Assembly: GCA_027587225.1 (NCBI GenBank)
Contig: JAPDDQ010000021.1
Coordinates: 1-64,000, forward strand
Length of the DNA: 64,000 nucleotides
Source of the DNA: Solirubrobacter taibaiensis
GTDB lineage: Bacteria; Actinomycetota; Thermoleophilia; Solirubrobacterales; Solirubrobacteraceae
Direction of reading: 5' to 3'
The position numbers and the translations under genes are program-made. Each line of letters opens with the position of its first letter. The stretch's first letter is position 1. This document shows, piece after piece, positions 25,743-34,533 of the stretch. The notes below the pieces were generated by a model. It did no database searches. It saw only the letters and a list, made by a program, of their open reading frames with translations, and was not told the DNA's origin.

Positions 25743-26553
25743 CGGCGTGGAACTGCCAGAAGCCGTCGCCCTTGTCCTCGAACAGGTCGACGTCGAAGCC
25801 GGCGAGGACGGCGCGAAGGCGCTCATCGTCACCCTCCGTGAGCACGATCTCGCCGGTGACGGCGCCGATCCGGTCCGGGTCGTCGATCGACTCCAGCGCG
25901 GCGAACTCGGAGCCCTCGACCACGAGCTTGAGCAGATCGATCGTGGGTACGTCCTGCACCAGCGTCTGCAGCCGGTAGACGTCCACCTCGACGGGTTGCT
26001 GCGCGTCGTGCGTCCGGTGCAGTGAGGACGCGACCGCTCCCGGAGCCGACCAGAACGTCGCGCTCCCCTCGGCGGCCCCGACCGCGGCGTGGCGGATCCT
26101 GACGTGCTCGAGCGGGGCCGTGTTGCGGCGCAGCAGCTCGAAGGCCACCGGGTCGGGCTCCACGCCGATCACGTGCGCGTCGGGAAAGCGCAGCTTGAAG
26201 TACAGGATCGAGACGCCGATGTTGCTGCCGAGGTCCACGATCGTGCGGGGCGGGGTCGCCAGCGTCACGTCGTAGTCGCCGTCGATGAAGATCGCCTCGA
26301 GCAGCAGCAGCTGCGAGTAGTCCGACAGCGTCACGCGCCCTTGACGTCCGAACGCGCGGATCGTGACCGACAGGCGGTCATGTCCGCGGCGCGCGGTCTG
26401 CGCCCGGACGAGCAGGTAGAACGACGCCGCGAACAGCCGCGCGCGGTCGGCCGGGCCTGCGCCGAGGCGGCTGAGGGCACGCGCGCGCCGGAGCTCGGCC
26501 GCGACGCGGGCGGCGCCGCCCGCCTTGCTCTCGCGCAGAACGAACTCTCCCAT
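25723..26553 (-). CDS. FkbM-family SAM-dependent methyltransferase
   Basis: 276 residues. Central motifs: TIVDLGSNIGVSILYFKLRFPDAHVIGVEPDP (SAM-binding motif I and the acidic motif II), ALESIDDPDRIGAV and the family's C-terminal part. FkbM enzymes O-methylate sugars and polyketides; here a sugar of the exopolysaccharide is likely. In place of the usual IDxxK-E-G motif it reads LLKLVVEGSEF. A CATACT box ends 7 nt before the ATG. The 3' end overlaps the hydrolase-like gene by 20 bp. Confidence 0.88.
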   Translation of the reverse strand: MGEFVLRESKAGGAARVAAELRRARALSRLGAGPADRARLFAASFYLLVRAQTARRGHDRLSVTIRAFGRQGRVTLSDYSQLLLLEAIFIDGDYDVTLATPPRTIVDLGSNIGVSILYFKLRFPDAHVIGVEPDPVAFELLRRNTAPLEHVRIRHAAVGAAEGSATFWSAPGAVASSLHRTHDAQQPVEVDVYRLQTLVQDVPTIDLLKLVVEGSEFAALESIDDPDRIGAVTGEIVLTEGDDERLRAVLAGFDVDLFEDKGDGFWQFHAVRRGTA

Positions 26554-26581
26554 CGGCGGGAGTATGCCGGTCGGCGGAGGC

Positions 26582-27232
26582 CTAGACGGGGATGATCCGC
26601 AGGATCTCGGAGAGGGCGCCGACGACGTGCGTCGCGCCGGCCGCCAGCAGCGGGCGCGGATCGCCGTCGCGGTCGATCCCGATCCGGACCGGGACGCCGT
26701 GCTCGGCGCCGAGGCGCATGTCCGCGGGGCTGTCGCCGACGGTGATCGCCCGGCGCGTCCAACTGTCGTCGGGCGCGGTCGCCGCGACCTGCTCGTAGTG
26801 GGCGCGGCCCTTGCGGCACGCGTCCGTGGAGCCGAGCACCACCTCGAACTCCCAGCCCTCCTGCTCGAGCACCTGCTGGGCGCGCTCGGGGGAGGAGCCG
26901 GTGCTCAGGACCAGGGTGGAGCCACGGGCGGCGAGCTCACGCAGCGTCGCGTCCGCGTCCTCGTAGGCGACGGTCGGCAGATGGCCGTTGAGGTCGTCCA
27001 GGCAGGTGAGGAAGCGCTCGGTCGCGGCTTGGGCCTCGCCGGCGTCGCAGCCGAGCGCCTCGAAGATGTCCTGTGCGGGCCGGCCGGGGAGCGTGTCCAG
27101 CGCGCGACTCATGAGCGTCACGTCGATCCCGCGCTCACGCGCCACGGACGCGAAGGCCTCACGCACGGCCCGCGAGTGGACCAGCGTGTCGTCGAGATCG
27201 AAGATCACGATGCGCTCCATTGACTCTTTCAT
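26582..27232 (-). CDS. HAD-superfamily hydrolase (phosphoglycolate phosphatase-like)
   Basis: About 216 residues from an ATG at 27232; an ATG at 27220 gives MERIVIFDLDDTLVHS directly. Motif I FDLDDTLVHS, motif II LSTGSSPE, the motif III lysine region and motif IV TVGDSPADMRLG are present with a helical cap after motif I. It is a small-molecule phosphatase of unknown substrate. It is divergent from the ArsR-type regulator, with a short AT-rich regulatory gap between them that breaks the otherwise uniform GC composition. Confidence 0.88.
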   Translation of the reverse strand: MKESMERIVIFDLDDTLVHSRAVREAFASVARERGIDVTLMSRALDTLPGRPAQDIFEALGCDAGEAQAATERFLTCLDDLNGHLPTVAYEDADATLRELAARGSTLVLSTGSSPERAQQVLEQEGWEFEVVLGSTDACRKGRAHYEQVAATAPDDSWTRRAITVGDSPADMRLGAEHGVPVRIGIDRDGDPRPLLAAGATHVVGALSEILRIIPV

Positions 27233-27241
27233 CGGCACCCG

Positions 27242-27272
27242 AATTGACAAATTCAATTTCCTAATACAGGAT
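27242..27272. promoter_or_regulatory. ArsR-type operator and promoter
   Basis: AATTGA, five bases, TCAATT (27242-27258) is a perfect inverted repeat overlapping a perfect -35 TTGACA (27244-27249). A 17-bp spacer leads to CAGGAT (27267-27272), 9 nt before the regulator's ATG at 27282. The arrangement suggests autorepression by the winged-helix protein. TATTAG on the other strand may serve the HAD gene. Confidence 0.55.
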
Positions 27273-27281
27273 AGACCCCAT

Positions 27282-27815
27282 ATGGCGACGCTCGATCTGG
27301 TCTCGGCACCGCTTTCGCCCTTGCGCCGGGCGGTGCTGGAAGCGCTCAGTGAGGCGCCCGCGTCCGCGACGGAGGTGGCGGGAACGCTGGGCGAGTCACG
27401 CCAGCGCGTGAACTACCACGTGCGCGCGCTAGAGCGCGAAGGGCTGGTGGAGCTGGTCGAGGAACGGGCGCGGCGCGGATGCACCGAACGGGTCGTGCGC
27501 GCCTCGTGCCACTCGGTGGTCGTGGAGCCGGCCGTGGTGGGCTCGATGCCGGAGGACCAGGACCGGTTCGCCGCCGATGCGTTGCTGTCGGGCGCGGCCC
27601 GGATGGTGCGCGACGTCGCGGCCGCGCGCACCGCGGCGAGCGAGCGCGGGCAACGCCTGCTCACGTTCGCGGTGGAGGCCGAGATCGGCTTCTCCCGCCC
27701 GTCGGACCTGGAGCGCTTCGCCGACGCGCTCGCCGAGCGCATCGCTGAACTCGCGGCCGAGTTCGGCCCGGGAGAACGCAAGTACCGAGTGCTGATCGGA
27801 GGCCACCCGGCATGA
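27282..27815 (+). CDS. ArsR-like winged-helix transcriptional regulator
   Basis: 177 residues. The N-terminal winged helix is clear: SPLRRAVLEALSEAPASATEVAG, then ESRQRVNYHVRALEREGLVEL and the wing EERARRGCTERVVRA. The C-terminal half (about 90-177) is a helical domain without metal-ligand cysteines in the usual ArsR positions. The last bases overlap the SRPBCC gene as ATGA, a typical ArsR/AHSA1 pair. It probably represses its own operon through the inverted repeat at 27242-27258. Confidence 0.9.
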   Translation: MATLDLVSAPLSPLRRAVLEALSEAPASATEVAGTLGESRQRVNYHVRALEREGLVELVEERARRGCTERVVRASCHSVVVEPAVVGSMPEDQDRFAADALLSGAARMVRDVAAARTAASERGQRLLTFAVEAEIGFSRPSDLERFADALAERIAELAAEFGPGERKYRVLIGGHPA

Positions 27816-28408
27816 GCATGGACAAGCCGTTCCGCGTCGAGGTCACCGTCGACGCGCCGCGCGACGTCGTCTGGCGCGAGCTGACCGAGCCCGAGCGGGT
27901 GCGGCACTGGTTCGGCTGGGAGTACGACGGGCTCGACGAAGAGATCAAGGTGATCTTCGAAGAGCACGCGGAGCTGCTGCCGCCCGACCGGATCAAGATG
28001 TCGATGGACGGGCTGATCGAGCTCGAGGAGCGCGGTCCGCAGACACTGATCCGCGTGACGAAGCCAGGTGATCTCGACGCGCTGGAGTGGAAGGACGTCT
28101 ACGGCGACATCGAGGAGGGCTGGATCACGTTCCTGCACCAGCTCCGCTACCGGCTCGCCGTCGCGCCGGACGCGAGCCGGCGCACGATCTTCCGCACCGG
28201 CCCGGCCACGATGGTCGACCTCCCGGGCGAGCTCTGGCACTCGTCGCGCTTTCAGCGCGGCTTCGTGGCGGACGGCGAGCTCGCGGTGCTCGGCGTCAAG
28301 CCCAACGGCGACGGGATGCTCGTCGTGACGCTGATCGACCCGTCAGAGGAGGCGTACGCGGCGGCCGAGGTGCGCTGGGACGAGGTCTGGGCGCAGCTCT
28401 CTAAGTGA
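27812..28408 (+). CDS. SRPBCC/AHSA1-domain protein
   Basis: 198 residues. It opens FRVEVTVDAPRDVVWRELTEPERVRHWFGWEYDG, the ligand-binding START/AHSA1-like fold. It probably binds a hydrophobic small molecule; the ligand is unknown. Translationally coupled (ATGA) to the ArsR-type regulator. The 3' end overlaps the convergent LuxR-type ATPase by 8 bp. Confidence 0.87.
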   Translation: MSMDKPFRVEVTVDAPRDVVWRELTEPERVRHWFGWEYDGLDEEIKVIFEEHAELLPPDRIKMSMDGLIELEERGPQTLIRVTKPGDLDALEWKDVYGDIEEGWITFLHQLRYRLAVAPDASRRTIFRTGPATMVDLPGELWHSSRFQRGFVADGELAVLGVKPNGDGMLVVTLIDPSEEAYAAAEVRWDEVWAQLSK

Positions 28409-31082
28409 GTGCCTGCGCCAAGCGCGTTCTGGAGCTGATGTCGAGCTTCTGGAACGCGCCGCGCAGGTGCGCCTCGACGGTCTTCTCCGTCACGAACAGC
28501 TGCTGCGCGATCCCGCGGTTGGTGAGGCCGCTCGCGGCGAGCTCGGCGACGCGCCGCTCGCTCGGCGTGAGCGCGTCGCGGCCGCTGAGGGCGATCCGCC
28601 GGGGCCGGGCGCCGGCCGCCAGCAGCTCCTCGTGCGCGCGGGTCATCAGCGGCACGGCGCCGGAGCGCGTTGCCAGGTCGAGCCCGCGGGCGAGCGGCTC
28701 GCGGGCGGCGGAGCGCTGGCCGCCGCGGCGCTGCGCCGCGCCGAGGTCGACGAGCGCGCGGGCGAGCTCCAGCCGCGCGGGGGTCTCCTCCAGCACGGCG
28801 ACGGCCTCCTTGAGCGCGGGCAGCGGCGACTGCGCGCCGACCGCTCCGGCCACGCGCAGCGCGACGCCGATCGCGCGCGGCGCCCCGAACGCGCGCGCCA
28901 GTTCGAGTTCCTCCCGGGCGAGCGCGGCCGCCTCGTCGTAGGCGCCGAGCTCGGCGAGCAGGGTCGCGGCGCGGGAGCGCCACGCGGACACGGCCGGGTT
29001 CTCGGCACCCCACGAGCGCCCGTAGGCACCGGTGGCCTGGAACGCCTCGACCGCGCCGGAGAGATCGCCGCGCGCGGCGCGGGCCTCCGCACGCGCGTGC
29101 AGGACGAGCATGTACGGCATCGTGTCCGGGTCGCCGTCGAGCACGGACTCGTCGACGGCTTGGCCCTGCTCGAGCGCCGCGGTGATCGCGGCCGCGCGGG
29201 CGCTGTTGAGCAGCGCTTCGGTGCCCGCGGCCTCGCGGCCGAGCGCGAGCGCCTCCTGGGCGTCGGCCACGGCTTCGGCGAGCGCGCCGCGGCGCTCGTT
29301 GACGAGCGCGCTCTGGCCGGCCGCGGCGGCGAGCAGCACGACCGATCCCTGGCGGCGGGCCTCCGCTCGCAGCCCGGCGTACAGCTGCGCGGCGGCGTCG
29401 AGCTCGTCGGCCCACATCAACGCGACGCCCGCGATCATCAGGCCGTAGCCGCCGCCCAGTGGTTCGGGCGGGAGCAGGTCGCCGGCCACGGCACGGCCGG
29501 CGAGGTCGGCGACGCGGGCGGCATCGTCGCCGCCCGCGCCCGCGTCGAACGCGAGCGCCGCCAGGGTGAACGCTTCGAGGCGGGTGGTGGGGGCGCTGTG
29601 TGGGCCCGTGCGTGGGAGCGTGGTGACCGCGCGCGCGGCGACCGACAGGTACGCGAGGCCCAGCCGCTCGATCTCGAGCTCCTCGCCGAGTGGGCCGTCC
29701 GCTCGGCGTTGTTGCAGGATCGGCACTGCGCGCACGGATTCGCCCCGGAACTTCAGGACGCGCGCGAGCTCGATCGCGGCGCGGGTGCGGGTCGGCTCGT
29801 CCGTCGCGAGCGCGATCGCCTGCTCGAGGCGGGCGGTGGCCGTCGCGGTGCCCGCGCGAGATTCAGCTACGCCCAGCTCGGTGAGGAGCTCGGGGCGCTG
29901 GTCCGCGGGCGGCGGCTCCCTCAGCGCGCGGGCGAGGTAGGCGGCGGCGCTGCTCGCTCCGCCCAGCTCGCGTGCGCGGCGGGCTGCGGCGCGCAGCGTG
30001 GCGACGGTGTGCGGGTCGTTCGCGGGCGACGCCTCGAGCAGGTGCGCGGCCAGGCGCTCCGGGCTCGCCGTGTGCGCGAGCAGCGTGGCGGCTTTGGCGT
30101 GCGCGTTCGCTCGCTCCTCGCGCGGAATGTCGGCGTAGACCGCGCTGCGCACGATCGGATGCGCGAACGTCAGGCCGTGCTCGAGCACGCCCGCGGCGGC
30201 AAGTTGGCGGGCCGCGCTGTCGGGGTCCTCGATGTTCGCCAGCGCTCTGGCGGTCGCAGGGTCGGCGCCGTCGCCGAGCACTGCAACGGCGCGGGCGAGC
30301 TTGAGGGCCTCGGGATCGAGGCGCCGCTTGACCGCGGCGGCGATCGTGCGCGGGCCGAGCGCGGTGACGTTCGGGGCCGGCAGCTCGCGCGCGAGCTCGC
30401 CCAGGTAGAAGGGATTCCCGCCGGTGGACGCGTGGCAGGCGCCGGCGAACGCGGGGTCGATGTTCGCGCGGGCGAGGAACGCCCGCGTGCCCTCGGCGGT
30501 GAGCGCGGTCGGCGTCAGCACGCGCGCCTCGGGGTCGGTGGTGAGCTCCGACAACGCCGGATCGTCGTGCTGCGGGCGCGTCGCCACCGCCAGCAGGATC
30601 GGGACGCCGTCGATCCGCTTGGCCAGGAACGCGAGGAACCGCCGCGACGGCTCATCCGCCCACTGCGCGTCGTCGACGAGCAGCACGAGTGGGCGCTCGG
30701 CGGCGAGCCCCGTGACCAGCCACGCGAGCCCGTGCAGCAGCGGGAGCACGTCCTCGGCCTCGGGGCGCACTGCGGTGAAGATCGGCTGGGCGAGCCGCGC
30801 GGCGCCCTCGAACGCGGAGTCCGGCGCGCCGAGCACGACCGCGTCGAGTAGCTGGTGCACGACGCCGAACGCGAACTTGGACTCGAGCTCGGACCCGCGG
30901 GCCTTGAGCACGCGCGCGGGAGTCTCCGACGCCTGATCCTGCAGTGCGCGGAGCAGCCGCGTCTTGCCGAGCCCCGGGGCGGCCTCGATGACGAGCAGCC
31001 TCCCGGCACCGCCGATCGCGGCTCCGAGCGCCTCGTCCAGCGTCGCGCGTTCGGCATCCCGCTCGATGAGCTCGTCGTCCAC
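28401..31082 (-). CDS. Large LuxR-family ATPase regulator (AAA-TPR-HTH, LAL type)
   Basis: 893 residues from a GTG at 31082 with TAGGAT ending 6 nt upstream. Seen: an N-terminal STAND/AAA ATPase with Walker A APGLGKTRLL (about 34-43) and Walker B LVLLVDDAQWAD (about 130-141); a long alpha-helical TPR-like middle (about 330-800); and a C-terminal LuxR helix-turn-helix (about 832-890, LTPSERRVAELAASGLTNRGIAQQL then VTEKTVEAHLRGAFQKL). LAL regulators sense a ligand through the TPR region and activate transcription. The target is not visible; the neighbouring SRPBCC or exported-protein genes are candidates only by proximity. Confidence 0.92.
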   Translation of the reverse strand: MDDELIERDAERATLDEALGAAIGGAGRLLVIEAAPGLGKTRLLRALQDQASETPARVLKARGSELESKFAFGVVHQLLDAVVLGAPDSAFEGAARLAQPIFTAVRPEAEDVLPLLHGLAWLVTGLAAERPLVLLVDDAQWADEPSRRFLAFLAKRIDGVPILLAVATRPQHDDPALSELTTDPEARVLTPTALTAEGTRAFLARANIDPAFAGACHASTGGNPFYLGELARELPAPNVTALGPRTIAAAVKRRLDPEALKLARAVAVLGDGADPATARALANIEDPDSAARQLAAAGVLEHGLTFAHPIVRSAVYADIPREERANAHAKAATLLAHTASPERLAAHLLEASPANDPHTVATLRAAARRARELGGASSAAAYLARALREPPPADQRPELLTELGVAESRAGTATATARLEQAIALATDEPTRTRAAIELARVLKFRGESVRAVPILQQRRADGPLGEELEIERLGLAYLSVAARAVTTLPRTGPHSAPTTRLEAFTLAALAFDAGAGGDDAARVADLAGRAVAGDLLPPEPLGGGYGLMIAGVALMWADELDAAAQLYAGLRAEARRQGSVVLLAAAAGQSALVNERRGALAEAVADAQEALALGREAAGTEALLNSARAAAITAALEQGQAVDESVLDGDPDTMPYMLVLHARAEARAARGDLSGAVEAFQATGAYGRSWGAENPAVSAWRSRAATLLAELGAYDEAAALAREELELARAFGAPRAIGVALRVAGAVGAQSPLPALKEAVAVLEETPARLELARALVDLGAAQRRGGQRSAAREPLARGLDLATRSGAVPLMTRAHEELLAAGARPRRIALSGRDALTPSERRVAELAASGLTNRGIAQQLFVTEKTVEAHLRGAFQKLDISSRTRLAQALT

Positions 31083-31158
31083 GGCGCGATCCTACGCGCA
31101 CGCGAGGCTGGACTTCCAGGTAGCTCGCCAATGTGGCGAAGGTGACTAATGTCGCTCC

Positions 31159-31998
31159 ATGAAGCCTTTCCTTCGCGTCGTGACCGCCTGCGCGGTGGTT
31201 TTGTGGACCCTCGCGTCCGTTGCGGCCGCCGACGCGGCGGTCAAGGCTTCGGCGAAATTGGTGGGTGCCGGTGACGCGATCAAGCTCGAAGTCGCCGTGA
31301 CGTCGAGCAAGGCCTTCACGACCCAGACGCGCCCGAAGTCGGTGAAGGTCGGGAGCCTGGCCTTGAAGCGCGTGGCGGTTTCGAAGAAGGCCGCGACGTT
31401 CCGGTCGGGCGTGCTGGCCGCGGACGCGGCGACGAAGCTGTCGGGGTCGTCGGCGGCCTTCAAGGTGAAGTCGGGGAGCGGGACGAAGACAATGCGCGCG
31501 AAGGTCGCCCCGGCACCCGCGGTCGCTCCGGTCCCGGGCCCGGCGGCTCCGGCGCCTGGCCCGGCCGCCCCGGCCCCGGCAGCGCCCGCGACCCCGCCGG
31601 CGCCGAACGCGACCCGCAACGACGCGGCCGGCCAGTCCGCGATGACGGGCGACCTGATGCTCGAGTGGTACTCGTACGCCTCGTCCGGCCAATTCGCTGA
31701 GTACCGCCGTATCTGGCTGCTCTCGGACGGCACGTTCAGGCTCAACGTCGTCGACTGGAACACGGTCTCGGGCGAGAAGTGCCGCACGGCGATCGGGGGC
31801 TCGTGGACCTTCAAGGAGGGCTGGACCTCCACCGAGAAGGGCGGCCTCGTGCTCGTCAAGGTCACCCTGACCACGGCGCAGGGCAGCGGCGACGAGGTCC
31901 TCACCTTCGCCAACGCCGACCCGAACGCGGTCTACATCGGCGGCGCGAGCCCCGTCCGCTACGAGCGCAACCCGCAGATCAACAACAACTGCGGCTGA
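31159..31998 (+). CDS. Exported protein of unknown function
   Basis: 279 residues with a signal peptide (about 1-27, ending AAADAAV). An N-terminal domain rich in Ala/Lys (about 28-115) is joined by a Pro-Ala linker (AAPAPGPAAPAPAAPATPP) to a C-terminal domain (about 160-279) with LEWYSYASSGQFAEYRRIWLLSDGTF and cysteines in EKCRTAIGG and NNNCG that may form a disulfide. TAATGT ends 6 nt before the ATG. I do not recognise a family. Confidence 0.8.
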   Translation: MKPFLRVVTACAVVLWTLASVAAADAAVKASAKLVGAGDAIKLEVAVTSSKAFTTQTRPKSVKVGSLALKRVAVSKKAATFRSGVLAADAATKLSGSSAAFKVKSGSGTKTMRAKVAPAPAVAPVPGPAAPAPGPAAPAPAAPATPPAPNATRNDAAGQSAMTGDLMLEWYSYASSGQFAEYRRIWLLSDGTFRLNVVDWNTVSGEKCRTAIGGSWTFKEGWTSTEKGGLVLVKVTLTTAQGSGDEVLTFANADPNAVYIGGASPVRYERNPQINNNCG

Positions 31999-32031
31999 TC
32001 CGGCGAGACGGCCGGTGCGTTAGAAGCACCG

Positions 32032-32253
32032 ATGCCGTTCGCCAGTCGCTCAGTCGCGCGCCACTACGTTCGTGGCGCGGTCGGCCTGCTCGCGCTGATC
32101 TTGGCGATCGTGGGCGCGGCGGTGGTGTCCTCCGCCGCGCTCCTGCTGCTGATCGTCACGGTCGCCGCGTGGCGCGGCTGCCCGACCTGCTGGGCCGTCG
32201 GCCTGATGCAGACGCGCGAGTGCGCGCTCCCTAGTCGCAGAGCGCCGCGTTGA
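32032..32253 (+). CDS. Small membrane protein
   Basis: 73 residues: a basic start (FASRSVARHYVRG), two closely spaced hydrophobic segments (about 16-46), then RGCPTCW with a CxxC pair and a third Cys near the end. TTAGAA lies shortly before the ATG. It overlaps the convergent serine hydrolase by 23 bp, as many neighbours in this window do. No family recognised; it could be spurious. Confidence 0.5.
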   Translation: MPFASRSVARHYVRGAVGLLALILAIVGAAVVSSAALLLLIVTVAAWRGCPTCWAVGLMQTRECALPSRRAPR

Positions 32254-33325
32254 CCACGTTCTCGATCCTGCCGACCTGCTCCTCGGTTCGCGGCAGGTTC
32301 GTGACCGCGACGGCCGCGGCACGGCCCTTGTCGGTGACGGCGTTGGTGGTCGAGTAGCCGGTGATCGTTCCGCCGTGGCCCCAGGACAGGCCGCCGCAGG
32401 GGAGCTTGCGGCTGATCACGCCGAGGCCGTAACGAGCGTCGGCGGCGCCGAGATCGGGCGCGGGGATGGTGGTGAACATCGCGCGCTGCTGCTCCGGCTT
32501 GAGCAGACGGCCCTTCACCAGCGCGACGAAGAAGCGGTTGAGCTCGCTCGGGGTTGAGACCATCTGGCCCGCCGCCCAGCCGAAGGAGGGGTCCTGGACC
32601 GAGACGTCTTGGAGCGGCAGGGCAGGGTCGTCGTGGTGGTAGCCGTGCGGGTGCTTGCCGCGCAGCTCCTCCTCCCCCACGCCCGGGAAGTAGGTGTGGC
32701 GGAGGCCGAGCGGCTTGATGATCCGGCGGTCGATGTGCTCGGCGATCGGGCGGTGCGTGACCGCCTCGACGATCAGGCCCGCGACGAGGTAGTTCGTGTT
32801 GCTGTACGCGAAGGTGCCGGCGCCGGTGCTCTCCTGCTCGAGCGCGAGGTCCAGCAACGTGCGCGGCTCGGCGTACCAATGCTGGTACGGCAGCAGTCCC
32901 TCGGCGAGGAAGTTCGTGTAGTTGGGGAGGCCGCTCGTGTGGTTGAGCAGCATCCGCACATTGATCTGATCGCCGGCGGGGATCCGGCCGGGCAGATAGC
33001 GCTCGACCGGCGCGTCGAGCTCGAGCTTGCCCTCTTGGACCAGCTGCAGCACGACGACCGCGGTGAACGTCTTCGTGTTGCTGCCGATCCGCACCTCGCC
33101 GTCGGTTGGGACGGGCATGCGGGTCTTGAGCTCACCCACGCCGGCGGTGAGGTTGCGGACGCGGCCCTTGTCGTCGCGGACGGAGGCGAGCGCGGCCGGA
33201 TAGCCGTCCTGCTTGACGAGCGCGCGGAGCTGCTGCTGCGTGTCCGCCGCTTGCGAGGGTGCGGCGGAGGCCGCGAGGGTGGTGAGCGCGATGGCGGCGC
33301 CGGTGGCGATGCGATGGATGCTCAT
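32231..33325 (-). CDS. Secreted serine hydrolase, beta-lactamase/D-Ala-D-Ala carboxypeptidase class C-like
   Basis: 364 residues with a signal peptide ending near SQAAD (about residue 27). Active-site triad of the penicillin-binding fold: SNTK (Ser82, Lys85), YSN (Tyr174-Asn176) and the third motif HGG (about 318). MLLNHTSGLPNYTN is the typical family string. It may act on peptidoglycan peptides or on esters or D-peptides; the exact substrate cannot be assigned. No clear operon partner. Confidence 0.92.
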   Translation of the reverse strand: MSIHRIATGAAIALTTLAASAAPSQAADTQQQLRALVKQDGYPAALASVRDDKGRVRNLTAGVGELKTRMPVPTDGEVRIGSNTKTFTAVVVLQLVQEGKLELDAPVERYLPGRIPAGDQINVRMLLNHTSGLPNYTNFLAEGLLPYQHWYAEPRTLLDLALEQESTGAGTFAYSNTNYLVAGLIVEAVTHRPIAEHIDRRIIKPLGLRHTYFPGVGEEELRGKHPHGYHHDDPALPLQDVSVQDPSFGWAAGQMVSTPSELNRFFVALVKGRLLKPEQQRAMFTTIPAPDLGAADARYGLGVISRKLPCGGLSWGHGGTITGYSTTNAVTDKGRAAAVAVTNLPRTEEQVGRIENVVNAALCD

Positions 33326-33435
33326 GCCGCTGCAGGGTCGTCCGGATCGCGCTGGTTCACGAGAGCGCAGGACCCTCGATCCGGATAGGTGATGGCACCC
33401 TTGTCCGCCCGACGGGGAACTCTAGGTTCGTGTTC

Positions 33436-34533
33436 ATGCGCGACATCGTTCGACTGCTGCGGGCGGGGCTCGAGAATCTGCTCGGGTTGGCAGCGCTCGT
33501 CGCGGTCGTCGTCTCCATCGTCGGCGGGCCGCGGCTGGTGCGCGCGACGGTGGCGCAGGTGCGCCGGCGGGCGGACGTCGCGCGCGGTGTGGCTTCGGCG
33601 GCGTCCGTCTCGCTCTGGCGGGAGCTGGCGTGGCTGGCGACGCCGCTCGGGCTCGTGCTCGCCGTCTTCTGGCTCGATCTCGTCGCGGCCGGCCTGTTCG
33701 GCCTGTTCATGCCGCTGTTCTGGGCGCTCGAGGGCGACGCGCGCATCGCCTACCAGTGGGTGGTCATCGAGGACTTCGCGGACGCGGTGTTCGCGATGCC
33801 GGTCGGCGGGCTGATGCTGTGGCTCGGGCTCAAGCTCGCCGGGCCGCTGGTGAAGGTGGAGACGTGGCGGACGCGCCGGCTGCTCGCTCCGGGGCTGGGC
33901 GACCGCGTCGAGTGGCTCACCCAGACGCGCGCCGCCGCCTTGGACGCGTCGGCCCTGGAGCTGCGGCGGATCGAGCGGGACCTCCACGACGGCGCGCAGG
34001 CCCAGCTCGTCGCGCTGTCGCTGCAGCTCGGGATGGCCGAGGACCTGCTCGACCGTGACGTCGAGGGCGCCCGCGGGCTGCTCCTCGAAGCGCGCGCCGG
34101 AGCCGACGCCGCGATGTCCGAGCTCCGCGCCTTGGTCCGTGGCATCCATCCGCCGGTGCTCGCCGAGCGCGGACTCGCCGGCGCGTTGGACGCGTTGGCG
34201 GTCCGCTCGCCGGTGCCGATGTCCTGCCGCGTGCAGGTGCCGGGCGCGCTTCCGGCTCCGCTTGAATCGGCGTTGTACTTCAGCGCCGTGGAGCTGGTGA
34301 CCAACGCGATCCGCCACAGCGGCGCCTCGCAGATCGAGGTGAGCGTGGACGAGCGTGCTGGGCGCCTGGTGCTGCGTGTGGCCGATGACGGGCGCGGCGG
34401 CGCTGATCCCGCGGCCGGCTCCGGCCTGCGCGGATTGATGCGGCGGCTCGCGCCCTTCGACGGCGTGTTGACCGTGTCCAGCCCGGTCGGTTCGGGGACC
34501 GTCGTCACCGCGGAGCTGCCATGCGCGTCGTAG
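33436..34533 (+). CDS. Sensor histidine kinase, NarL/DesK type (HisKA_3)
   Basis: 365 residues from an ATG at 33436, which lies 7 nt after TAGGTT (leaderless); the GTG at 33430 is too close to the box. Two or more membrane helices (about 10-30 and 65-125), then the dimerisation helix with the phospho-acceptor in IERDLHDGAQAQLVAL and a HATPase domain (VELVTNAIRHSGAS, VADDGRGGADP, SGLRGLMRRL). It phosphorylates the response regulator whose gene overlaps it by 13 bp. The stimulus is unknown. Confidence 0.93.
   Translation: MRDIVRLLRAGLENLLGLAALVAVVVSIVGGPRLVRATVAQVRRRADVARGVASAASVSLWRELAWLATPLGLVLAVFWLDLVAAGLFGLFMPLFWALEGDARIAYQWVVIEDFADAVFAMPVGGLMLWLGLKLAGPLVKVETWRTRRLLAPGLGDRVEWLTQTRAAALDASALELRRIERDLHDGAQAQLVALSLQLGMAEDLLDRDVEGARGLLLEARAGADAAMSELRALVRGIHPPVLAERGLAGALDALAVRSPVPMSCRVQVPGALPAPLESALYFSAVELVTNAIRHSGASQIEVSVDERAGRLVLRVADDGRGGADPAAGSGLRGLMRRLAPFDGVLTVSSPVGSGTVVTAELPCAS

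Noticed and set aside
28467..30851. 794-codon plus-strand open frame opposite the LuxR-type ATPase
   Set aside because: Low-complexity Arg/Gly/Ala translation. The minus-strand protein has Walker motifs and a helix-turn-helix.
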